A stretch of DNA of 6,937 nt from JAZOXB01 sp040096185 (GTDB lineage: Bacteria; Bacillota; Clostridia; Oscillospirales; Oscillospiraceae), in the NCBI RefSeq assembly GCF_040096185.1, contig NZ_JBBMFF010000094.1:1-6937 (forward strand). Reading direction: 5' to 3'. Under the pieces are notes generated by a model. That model did not search any database. It had not been told where the DNA came from and saw only the letters and a list, made by a program, of their open reading frames with translations. The position numbers were made by a program, and so were the translations under genes. Of the stretch, positions 1-6,897 are shown piece by piece. How positions within the stretch are numbered: the first letter of the stretch is position 1; every line of letters begins with the position of its first letter.

Positions 1-108
1 CCACGTCGCTTCCCTCCTCGCAATGACAAACCTTTGGCTTTCACCGTTTTATCGACAGCCTGTCCTGATCGCCGCCGATGCGCCGGGCCCGGCTGTCCCC
101 TCCCCTAC
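1..108 (-). repeat. Dispersed repeat, copy A (cut by left edge)
   Basis: This stretch matches 1330-1439 over its whole length, roughly four fifths identical by eye. Shared blocks include the start CCACGTCG, CCTCCTCGCAATGACAAA (with a small difference before it), GTTTTATCG, CAGCCTGT, GGCCCGGCTGTCC and the end CTCCCCT(A/G)C. It has two parts: positions 1-30 are one arm of a TTTGTCATTGCGAGGAG-type inverted repeat whose other arm would lie outside the window, and about 44-108 is a second unit that recurs inverted at 1075-1147 and 6898-6937. It ends only 12 nt from the stop codon of the minus-strand gene. The minus strand assignment is arbitrary: the GTAGGGGAG end is taken as the unit's start. Confidence 0.8.
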
Positions 109-120
109 CATATCATCCGA

Positions 121-1035
121 TCACTGCACCCCATACCGTTCCTGCAGCGTCTGCACCATGTCCCGGTATGTGTCATAGCACCGCTCCATCTCGCCGCGCT
201 GCAGCGCCGCATAGCACGGGCCGAGCCAGCGGCTCCGGATCTCGGCATAGCGCGCCGGAGCATCGTCGCAGTATTCCACGCCCGCCACGATGGACGGTGC
301 AACGGCATAATACTCCGTGATGCGCTCGGGGCCGTCCGGCCTCTGCCGCAGCCAGCCGTCGCGGAACGCGCGGAAGGCCGTCAGCTCCGCGCAGTCGTCG
401 GGCTTGCCCTCGGCGGCGCACGTCGCCGTCGTGATGAAGCAGAAGCGGAACTTCTTGAACCCGCCCGCGAGCGTGTCATAGTCGCCCGGCCTCCACAGCT
501 GCTTCGGCCAGCGCGCGAGCCACTGCGTCTGCAGCTGCGTGCGCAGCGGCTCGGCCAGCTCCAGCTGCAGCTTGCGCAGCAGCGGCGTGAAGAAAATGGC
601 CAGCGCGACCTTCGTGTCGAAAAACACATTGTCCCGCGTGCGCCTGCCCCAGCGCGGGTCCTTCTCCATATGGGCGGCAAGGCCGTCCAGCATCACGGCC
701 GCCGCATGCCCGGCCAGTGCCTCGGCCCCGCCGGGATACCCGGCGCAGCAGGCGTCCAGCTGCAGCAGCAGGGGAGTATTGTCCTGCTCATACTGCGCGA
801 ACGTCGGGAAAAAGTCCTTTTTGCCGATGCGCAGGTGCAGGTCCGGATAGCGCGTGATGCAGCCGGGCAGCTGCGCGAGCAGCTCCTCAACGGCCTCCGC
901 CTGCACGGGTTTTGCCTGCAGGGCCTCGGTGCGCATACGCGCCCCGCAGTACAGGCAGGAAAATTCCTCCAGCTCTGCCGGGATCTCCAGCTTTTTTCCG
1001 CATTGCGGGCATACGCCCCGGATCGTATCCGCCAT
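121..1035 (-). CDS. Zinc-ribbon, CFI-box C-terminal domain protein
   Basis: This 304-residue protein has no known biochemical role. Residues 1-34 form a zinc ribbon with Cys 9, 12, 27 and 30 (CPQCG and CLYCG). A Gln/Ala/Glu-rich linker and a mostly helical middle (about 50-195) follow. The C-terminal part begins at FRFCFITTATC (CFI at 199-201) and continues with a Pro-Asp-Asp-Cys stretch, FRAFRD and EYYAVAPSIV (241-250). From memory this is the pattern of proteins named CFI-box-CTERM, common in clostridia with a leading zinc ribbon. No signal peptide or membrane helix is seen, so it is probably cytoplasmic. The start is supported by GGAGGA on the minus strand (1042-1047), 6 nt before ATG. The gene stands alone, tightly bounded by repeats, and is divergent from pckA. 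Its N-terminus resembles that of the zinc-ribbon protein at 4914 in sequence and Cys spacing. TACAAT at 1063-1068 or 1072-1077 (minus strand) could be a -10 box, but I see no good -35. Confidence 0.87.
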   Translation of the reverse strand: MADTIRGVCPQCGKKLEIPAELEEFSCLYCGARMRTEALQAKPVQAEAVEELLAQLPGCITRYPDLHLRIGKKDFFPTFAQYEQDNTPLLLQLDACCAGYPGGAEALAGHAAAVMLDGLAAHMEKDPRWGRRTRDNVFFDTKVALAIFFTPLLRKLQLELAEPLRTQLQTQWLARWPKQLWRPGDYDTLAGGFKKFRFCFITTATCAAEGKPDDCAELTAFRAFRDGWLRQRPDGPERITEYYAVAPSIVAGVEYCDDAPARYAEIRSRWLGPCYAALQRGEMERCYDTYRDMVQTLQERYGVQ

Positions 1036-1074
1036 TGTGATTCCTCCAGATAAACATTAAACATTGTAATTATT

Positions 1075-1147
1075 GTAGGGGAGGGACATGTCCCTCCCGG
1101 CGCTGCACTGTCGATTCGTACAGGCCACCGATAAAAACGTAAAAACC
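1075..1147 (+). repeat. Dispersed repeat, copy C, with 20-nt palindrome
   Basis: It starts with GTAGGGGAG, passes through CCCGGCGC, then GTACAGGCC and CCGATAAAA. In this order it aligns with the reverse complement of 108-about 40 and of 1439-about 1372, so it is a full copy of the same unit in the opposite orientation. Positions 1079-1098 (GGGAGGGACATGTCCCTCCC) are a perfect palindrome. The copy begins 39 nt upstream of the minus-strand gene's start codon and overlaps any promoter that gene could have there. Confidence 0.72.
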
Positions 1148-1231
1148 AATTGCGTCTGTAGCGGCGCTCCCTGAGCGCCATGCAGGCCGGCAATGATCAC
1201 GGCACAAATTCATCGGCGCAAGGCTCCCAAG
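1148..1231. other. Non-coding spacer with one hairpin
   Basis: No gene is seen here. Positions 1163-1179 form a hairpin: GGCGCT, a CCCTG loop, AGCGCC. It is preceded by TGTAGCG, which looks like a diverged relative of the TGTAGGGG start of the neighbouring repeat. The rest shows no recognisable signal. Confidence 0.5.
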
Positions 1232-1361
1232 TTTGTCATTCCGAGGAGCAACGCGACGTGGGAATCTCGCAGAATATGGTCGGATAACAAGGCATTCCCG
1301 GCGAAATCGTAACTGCCTTCCCGAGATTGCCACGTCGGCTGCGCCTCCTCGCAATGACAAA
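1232..1361. mobile_element. MITE-like inverted-repeat element, 130 bp
   Basis: The left arm (1232-1269) starts TTTGTCATTCCGAGGAG and ends GACGTGGGAATCTCG. The right arm (1322-1361) is its imperfect reverse complement, ending CCTCCTCGCAATGACAAA. The arms are about 38-40 nt and enclose a 52-nt core with no coding sense. The TCATTGCGAGGAG...GACGTGGCAATCT motif is a dispersed repeat I recognise from many bacterial genomes, where it is often wrongly translated as short proteins. There is no transposase, so if it moves it must do so in trans. No clear target-site duplication is visible. The right arm is also the start of repeat copy B. Confidence 0.72.
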
Positions 1362-1439
1362 TCGGGGCTGCATGCCGTTTTATCGTCAGCCTGTTCGGAT
1401 CGGCAGCATTGCGCCTGGCCCGGCTGTCCGCTCCCCTGC
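1330..1439 (-). repeat. Dispersed repeat, copy B
   Basis: This is a direct repeat of 1-108 in the same orientation, ending CTCCCCTGC at 1431-1439. Positions 1330-1361 coincide with the right arm of the inverted-repeat element, and 1372-1439 is the GTAGGGG-type unit read on the minus strand. Copies A and B flank the minus-strand gene as direct repeats about 1.2 kb apart. Confidence 0.78.
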
Positions 1440-1446
1440 AGCGTGC

Positions 1447-1488
1447 TTTGCCGTCCTTTTTCGGCAAAATTATGAACTTTTTGCAAAA
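1447..1488. promoter_or_regulatory. Dyads upstream of the pckA promoter
   Basis: Two symmetrical sites lie just upstream of the proposed -35 box. TTTGCCG (1447-1453) and CGGCAAA (1462-1468) are separated by 8 nt, and TTTTGCAAAA (1479-1488) is a perfect 10-nt palindrome. In addition TTTTTCGG (1457-1464) is inverted as CCGAAAAA (1512-1519) between the -35 and -10 boxes. Such dyads fit binding sites for a regulator of pckA, but no specific factor can be named. The first dyad could instead be a hairpin. Confidence 0.35.
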
Positions 1489-1501
1489 CGATAAAAAAGG
1501 A

Positions 1502-1530
1502 TTGATTTTGTCCGAAAAAAATCGTAATAT
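1502..1530 (+). promoter_or_regulatory. Putative pckA promoter
   Basis: TTGATT (1502-1507) and TAATAT (1525-1530) are spaced 17 nt apart in an AT-rich island inside otherwise GC-rich DNA. Each box matches the sigma-A consensus at 4 of 6 positions. Transcription would begin near 1537, giving a leader of about 83 nt. An overlapping TATATA at 1528-1533 is an alternative -10 with poorer spacing. Confidence 0.55.
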
Positions 1531-1541
1531 ATAGATGCGAA

Positions 1542-1591
1542 ACTACGGGAAACGTAGTGCAGAAGTAATTTCACGGCTGCTCCGGCAGCCG
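1542..1591 (+). other. Two stem-loops in the pckA leader RNA
   Basis: The first hairpin pairs ACTACG (1542-1547) with CGTAGT (1553-1558) around a GGAAA loop. The second pairs CGGCTGC (1574-1580) with GCAGCCG (1585-1591) around TCCG, a stable UNCG-type tetraloop. Neither is followed by a U run, so they are not terminators. They may stabilise the 5' end of the mRNA or act in post-transcriptional control. I recognise no riboswitch class. The ribosome site GAAAGAGG (1603-1610) lies downstream of both and is left free. Confidence 0.45.
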
Positions 1592-1619
1592 GACAGTTCA
1601 AAGAAAGAGGTAATCCAAA

Positions 1620-3227
<1,608 letters not shown>

Positions 3228-3241
3228 TTGCATATTTTCCG

Positions 3242-3271
3242 AACAGGCCGCAGCAATGCGGCCTGTTTTTT
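3242..3271 (+). terminator. Intrinsic terminator of pckA
   Basis: AACAGGCCGCA (3242-3252) pairs perfectly with TGCGGCCTGTT (3257-3267) around a GCAA (GNRA) tetraloop, with six T residues at 3266-3271. It starts 14 nt after the pckA stop codon. This is a textbook Rho-independent terminator. Confidence 0.95.
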
Positions 3272-3460
3272 ACTGCCGGAAAATCCCTTCAGGCTTTTCC
3301 GGCAATCGGACCGCAGTCCGCTGCGCGCACGGATCGTCCGCCTGCGGGCGGCGAACTCTGCGAGGCTTTTTTGCACACCGAAATGGACTTGCGATGCGCC
3401 TGCGCATCCCCTGTCACGCAAAATTCTCTGCGCCGGGGGCTACCATTTCCCCGTCAAAGC
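3272..3460. other. Non-coding spacer with four small hairpins
   Basis: I see no gene in this stretch. It holds four inverted repeats: TGCCGGAAAA/TTTTCCGGCA (3274-3283 and 3295-3304, 11-nt loop), CGGAC/GTCCG (3307-3311 and 3316-3320), CCGCC/GGCGG (3338-3342 and 3347-3351) and GATGCG/CGCATC (3393-3398 and 3403-3408). A T run at 3367-3372 does not directly follow a strong stem. It could be decayed repeats or a structured RNA. No promoter pointing into it was found. Confidence 0.4.
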
Positions 3461-3469
3461 TGGTATAAT
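3461..3469 (+). promoter_or_regulatory. Extended -10 promoter of the SPFH operon
   Basis: TGGTATAAT carries a perfect -10 hexamer (3464-3469) and the TGn extension. No convincing -35 is present about 17 nt upstream (TACCAT). Transcription would start near 3476, leaving a leader of about 32 nt before the ATG at 3508. It looks like a housekeeping sigma-A promoter. I do not see a clear ECF-type (sigma-W-like) motif of the kind known for the Bacillus ydj genes. Confidence 0.68.
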
Positions 3470-3507
3470 GGAAAAAAATCTGCTTGCAGCAGGGAAGGGA
3501 GCATATT

Positions 3508-4893
3508 ATGGGTCTGATCAAAGCCGGTGTCGGCTCGCTCGGCGGTACGCTCGCCGATCAATGGAAGGAATTTTTCTACTGCGACGCGTTGTCGCCGGAG
3601 GTGCTGGCCGTCAAGGGCCAAAAGCGCGTCTCCGGGCGCAGCTCCAACACGAAGGGCAGCGACAACATCATCTCCAACGGCTCCGTCATTGCCGTGGCGG
3701 ACGGCCAGTGCATGATGATCGTGGAGCAGGGCAAGGTCGTAGAATTCTGCGCCGAGCCGGGCCAGTTCGTCTTTGACGCCTCGACGGAGCCGAGCATCTT
3801 TACCGGCTCATTCGGCAAGAGCCTGCTCGATACGTTCAAGACCGTCGGCCGCCGCTTCACGTTCGGCGGAGACACGGGCAAGGACCAGCGCGTTTACTAC
3901 TTCAATACCAAGGAGATCGTGGACAACAAGTTCGGCACGGCCACCCCGATCCCCTTCCGCGTTGTCGACCGCAACATCGGGCTGGACATCGACGTGTCCG
4001 TCCGCTGCAACGGCGTGTATTCCTACAAAATTTCCGACCCCATGCTGTTCTACACGCATGTGTGCGGCAATGTCGAGGGCGACTACAAGCGCTCCGAGAT
4101 CGACAGCATGCTCAAGACGGAGTTCATCAGCGCGCTGCAGCCCGCCTTTGCCCGCATCTCCGAGCTGGAGGTCCGCCCGAGCGCCCTGCCCGCCCACGCC
4201 GAGGAGCTTTCGACGTTCATGAACGAGACGCTCTCACGCAAGTGGGGCGAGCTGCGCGGCCTGCAGGTCGTCTCCATTGCCATGAACCCCATCAGCCTCC
4301 CCGAGGAGGACGCAGAGCTCATCAAGCAGGCACAGCGCACGGCCATGCTGCGCGATCCGTCCATGGCGGCCGCCACACTCACGGGTGCACAGGCCGAGGC
4401 CATGAAGACCGCCGCCGGGAACAAGAACGGCGCGATGATGGGCTTCATGGGCATGGGCATGGCCCAGCAGGCAGGCGGCCTCAATGCGCAGGAGCTTTAT
4501 GCCATGGGCCAGCAGCAGAAGGCTGCACCGGCTGCACCGGCTGCAGACGGCTGGAAATGCAGCTGCGGCGCAACGGCGACGGGCAACTTCTGCCCGAGCT
4601 GCGGGGCAAAGAAGCCGCAGCCTGCCGCAAACGGCTGGACGTGCACCTGCGGCCAGAGGAACACCGGAAAATTCTGCTCCGCCTGCGGCAAGCCGCGCCC
4701 TGCCGAGGGCTGGACCTGCGCCTGCGGCACGGTAAATCAGGGCAAGTTCTGCCAGAACTGCGGTGCGAAGAAGCCCGCGAACGAGCCGCAGTACCGCTGC
4801 GACAAGTGCGGCTGGCAGCCGGAGGATCCGCGCCATCCGCCGAAATTCTGCCCCGAGTGCGGCGACCCCTTTGACTTCAACGATCAGGTCTGA
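3508..4893 (+). CDS. SPFH-domain protein with four C-terminal zinc ribbons (YdjI-like)
   Basis: This 461-residue protein belongs to the YdjI-like SPFH (stomatin/prohibitin/flotillin/HflKC) group, sometimes named virion core protein. Such proteins oligomerise at membranes as scaffolds. Residues 1-30 (GSLGGTLADQWKEFFYCDAL) are the usual opening of the group. The SPFH domain spans about 30-265, followed by a helical stretch and a Met/Gly/Gln-rich linker (about 300-350). Four zinc-binding units follow: Cys 351/353/362/365, 379/381/390/393, 404/406/415/418 and 431/434/448/451. The first three repeat a GWxCxCG...G(K/N)FCxxCG pattern. There is no membrane helix or signal peptide, so membrane contact probably depends on partners. 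The ATG is chosen over an in-frame TTG at 3484 because AAGGGAG (3495-3500 region) sits just upstream of it. It is first in an operon with the next two genes, 20 nt before the second. Confidence 0.93.
   Translation: MGLIKAGVGSLGGTLADQWKEFFYCDALSPEVLAVKGQKRVSGRSSNTKGSDNIISNGSVIAVADGQCMMIVEQGKVVEFCAEPGQFVFDASTEPSIFTGSFGKSLLDTFKTVGRRFTFGGDTGKDQRVYYFNTKEIVDNKFGTATPIPFRVVDRNIGLDIDVSVRCNGVYSYKISDPMLFYTHVCGNVEGDYKRSEIDSMLKTEFISALQPAFARISELEVRPSALPAHAEELSTFMNETLSRKWGELRGLQVVSIAMNPISLPEEDAELIKQAQRTAMLRDPSMAAATLTGAQAEAMKTAAGNKNGAMMGFMGMGMAQQAGGLNAQELYAMGQQQKAAPAAPAADGWKCSCGATATGNFCPSCGAKKPQPAANGWTCTCGQRNTGKFCSACGKPRPAEGWTCACGTVNQGKFCQNCGAKKPANEPQYRCDKCGWQPEDPRHPPKFCPECGDPFDFNDQV
4521..4547 (+). repeat. 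Three 9-bp tandem repeats in the linker codons
   Basis: GGCTGCACC occurs twice in tandem (4521-4538), followed by GGCTGCAGA (4539-4547). In frame it encodes the Ala-Ala-Pro linker just before the first zinc ribbon of the SPFH protein. Changes in copy number would keep the frame and only alter linker length. Confidence 0.7.
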
Positions 4894-4913
4894 CGAAAGG
4901 GTGGGAACCTCGC

Positions 4914-5990
4914 ATGGCTGAAACGATCCAGTACAAATGCCCCTGCTGCGGCGGCCGCCTGGAATTCGACAGCGGCCTGCAAAAGATGAAGTGCCCGTAC
5001 TGCGACACGACCTTCGACGTAGAGACGCTCGAGGGCTACGACGACGCGCTGAAGCAGGACGCCGCGGACGACATGCACTGGGACGCGGCGCAGCAGCCGT
5101 GGGACGACGTGCAGATGGGCGTTTACACCTGCAAGAGCTGCGGCGGCGAGCTGGTGTGCGACGAGAGCACCGCCGCGACGGCCTGCCCGTTCTGCGGCAA
5201 TCCCATCGTGCTGACCGGCCGCCTGTCCGGCGACCTGAAGCCCGACTACGTCATTCCCTTCAAGCTCGACAAAAAGGCGGCCGAGGCCGCCCTGCGCAAC
5301 CATATGAAGGGCAAGCGCCTTCTGCCGAATCTGTTCCGCAGCGAAAACCGCATCTCCGAGGTCAAGGGCGTGTATGTGCCGTTCTGGCTGTTCGACGCCG
5401 ACGCCGACGCCCACATCCGCTACCACGCGACGCGCATCCGCACCTGGAGCGACCGCGACTATGACTACACCGAGACGCAGCACTATGCCATCCTGCGCAG
5501 CGGCGACCTCAGCTTCACCCACGTCCCGGTGGACGGCTCTTCCCGCATGCCGAACGACCTGATGGAATCCATCGAGCCGTTTGACTTCTCCAGCGCGGTC
5601 GATTTTCAGACGGCCTACCTGTCCGGCTATCTCGCCGACCGCTATGATGTGAACGCAGACGACAGCATCGGCCGCGCGAACGAGCGCGTGAAAAAGAGCA
5701 CGGAGTCCGTGTTCGCCTCGACCGTCGTGGGCTATCACACCGTCGTGCCCGAGAGCACATCCGTCCGCCTGGCCAACGGCAGGGTGCACTATGCGCTCTA
5801 CCCCGTGTGGCTGCTGAACACCGTATGGAACGGCAAAACGTTCTCGTTCGCCATGAACGGCCAGACCGGCAAATTCGTCGGCGACCTTCCCGTCGACAAG
5901 GGGAAAAAGTGGCGCTGGTTCGGTCTGGTCAGCGGCATCGCGGCAGCGGCAGCCTATGGCCTTGTGTGCCTGTGGCAGCTGCTGCACTGA
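4914..5990 (+). CDS. Double zinc-ribbon membrane protein (YdjG-like)
   Basis: This 358-residue protein resembles the TFIIB-type zinc-ribbon proteins related to Bacillus YdjG, which together with a TPM protein tether the SPFH partner to the membrane (known for Bacillus, inferred here). Zinc ribbon 1 uses Cys 9, 12, 27 and 30 and ribbon 2 uses Cys 73, 76, 91 and 94. An acidic linker (about 38-68) lies between them. Residues about 105-325 form a mixed domain with VYVPFWLFDADADAHIRY (153-170) and HYALYPVWLL (292-301), conserved-looking aromatic stretches of this family. One membrane helix (about 335-357, WFGLVSGIAAAAAYGLV) follows a Lys-rich segment (329-333), so the bulk should face the cytoplasm. 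AAAGGGTGGG (4896-4905) is the ribosome site. The stop codon lies 14 nt before the next gene. Confidence 0.9.
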   Translation: MAETIQYKCPCCGGRLEFDSGLQKMKCPYCDTTFDVETLEGYDDALKQDAADDMHWDAAQQPWDDVQMGVYTCKSCGGELVCDESTAATACPFCGNPIVLTGRLSGDLKPDYVIPFKLDKKAAEAALRNHMKGKRLLPNLFRSENRISEVKGVYVPFWLFDADADAHIRYHATRIRTWSDRDYDYTETQHYAILRSGDLSFTHVPVDGSSRMPNDLMESIEPFDFSSAVDFQTAYLSGYLADRYDVNADDSIGRANERVKKSTESVFASTVVGYHTVVPESTSVRLANGRVHYALYPVWLLNTVWNGKTFSFAMNGQTGKFVGDLPVDKGKKWRWFGLVSGIAAAAAYGLVCLWQLLH

Positions 5991-6004
5991 GGGAGGGCAC
6001 GGAT

Positions 6005-6808
6005 ATGAAACGAACGCTTACCCTGCTCACGCTGCTGCTTGCCCTGCTGGCGCTGCTCGTCCTGCCCGCTGCTGCGGCGGACCTGCCCCGGCTGGTGGAC
6101 AACGCAGACCTGCTGATGGCGGATGACGCGGAAGCGCTGCTGGCCGACCTCGACAGCCGCAGCGAGGCGCTGCAGTTTGACATCGTCATCGTGACCGTCG
6201 ACTCGCTCGACGGCGAAACGCCGCGAGATTACGCAGAGGACTTCTTCTGGTACAACAACTACGGCCTCGGCGAGGACCGCGACGGCGCGCTCCTGCTCGT
6301 GGCCATGGACACGCGCGACTGGTACATCGCCACGCATGGCTTCGGCATCACCGCCATCACGCCCGCCGGGCGAGAGGCCATGGTAGACCGCTTCCTGCCC
6401 CAGCTCTCGAACGCCGAATATGCCGCGGCATTTTCCACGTTCGCGGAGGAATGTGAGGATTATGTCAACCAGGCGAGAGACGGCTCGGCCTACGACACGG
6501 GGAACCTGCCTGACGAGCCGTTTGAAGCGCCGGGCTTCCTGTGGGTCGTGGCCTGCCTGCTGTTCGGCGCACTCATCGGCGGCATCACGGTCGGCGTGAT
6601 GGCAGCGAAGCACAAGACGGTGCGCCGCCAGCCCGCTGCGAACAGCTATGTTGTGCAGGACAGCCTGCACCTGACGCAGCAGTCCGACCTGTTCCTCTAT
6701 GCCAACACGACGCGCACGGCGCGCCCGAAGGACAACGACCGCAGCGGAAGCGACGCGCATTCCGGCTCCGGCGGCTCGTCGTTCGGCGGCGGAGGAGGAA
6801 AGTTCTAG
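6005..6808 (+). CDS. TPM-domain secreted/membrane protein (YdjH-like)
   Basis: This 267-residue protein has a signal peptide (1-25, MKRTLTLL..., Leu-rich core, cleavage likely after AAA-A). A TPM domain (about 26-160) follows, the fold once called phosphatase-like and shared with YgcG and photosystem II repair proteins. Typical traits are LVDNADLL (30-37), the DIVIVTVDSL strand (59-68), YNNYGLGEDRDGALLLV (83-99) and the DTRDWYIATHGFGIT strand (102-116). A membrane helix (about 178-200) follows, with a basic KHKTVRR segment on its cytoplasmic side. The cytoplasmic tail ends in the Ser/Gly-rich SGGSSFGGGGGKF common in this family. The likely topology is TPM domain outside, tail inside. The ATG has GAGGGAGGG 7 nt upstream. 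It is the last gene of the operon. Its enzymatic activity, if any, is unknown; by analogy with Bacillus it anchors the SPFH complex together with the upstream zinc-ribbon protein. Confidence 0.92.
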   Translation: MKRTLTLLTLLLALLALLVLPAAAADLPRLVDNADLLMADDAEALLADLDSRSEALQFDIVIVTVDSLDGETPRDYAEDFFWYNNYGLGEDRDGALLLVAMDTRDWYIATHGFGITAITPAGREAMVDRFLPQLSNAEYAAAFSTFAEECEDYVNQARDGSAYDTGNLPDEPFEAPGFLWVVACLLFGALIGGITVGVMAAKHKTVRRQPAANSYVVQDSLHLTQQSDLFLYANTTRTARPKDNDRSGSDAHSGSGGSSFGGGGGKF

Positions 6809-6830
6809 GGCAGCACCCGAGAATATGCAC

Positions 6831-6867
6831 CAAGCCGGAGGCACTGCCTCCGGCTTGCGGTGGTTTT
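6831..6867 (+). terminator. Terminator of the SPFH/TPM operon
   Basis: CAAGCCGGAGGC (6831-6842) pairs perfectly with GCCTCCGGCTTG (6846-6857) around an ACT loop. The stem is very strong, but the T run (6864-6867) is short and 6 nt away, so termination may be partial. It lies 22 nt after the stop codon. Its near-perfect symmetry would also allow use on the other strand. Confidence 0.75.
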
Positions 6868-6897
6868 ATGGGAAAATGAGGGTATCGATGGAGCGTT

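Noticed and set aside
34..1053. 339-codon plus-strand frame opposite the CFI-box gene
   Set aside because: Its composition is Arg/Ala/Leu-rich without motifs, it begins inside a repeat, and the minus strand carries a recognisable zinc ribbon, CFI box and ribosome site.
1233..1475. 80-codon plus-strand frame and its 85-codon opposite (1210-1467)
   Set aside because: Both are translations of the same palindromic repeat and have no family features.
1070..1486. 138-codon minus-strand frame in the repeat region
   Set aside because: It runs through repeat copies C and B and the inverted-repeat element; the translated TCATTGCGAGGAG motif is a well-known source of false proteins, and I see no ribosome site.
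1502..1619. Riboswitch in the pckA leader
   Set aside because: The leader is about 83 nt with two simple hairpins and no known riboswitch core or terminator/antiterminator pair.
3484..3507. In-frame TTG as start of the SPFH gene
   Set aside because: It would lie about 8 nt after the predicted transcription start without a ribosome site, while the ATG at 3508 has one and gives the usual family N-terminus.
4062..4874. 270-codon plus-strand frame inside the SPFH gene, and the long minus-strand frames at 4884-5987 and 5954-6844
   Set aside because: These are shadows of three clearly coding genes in GC-rich DNA; none has recognisable domains or start signals.
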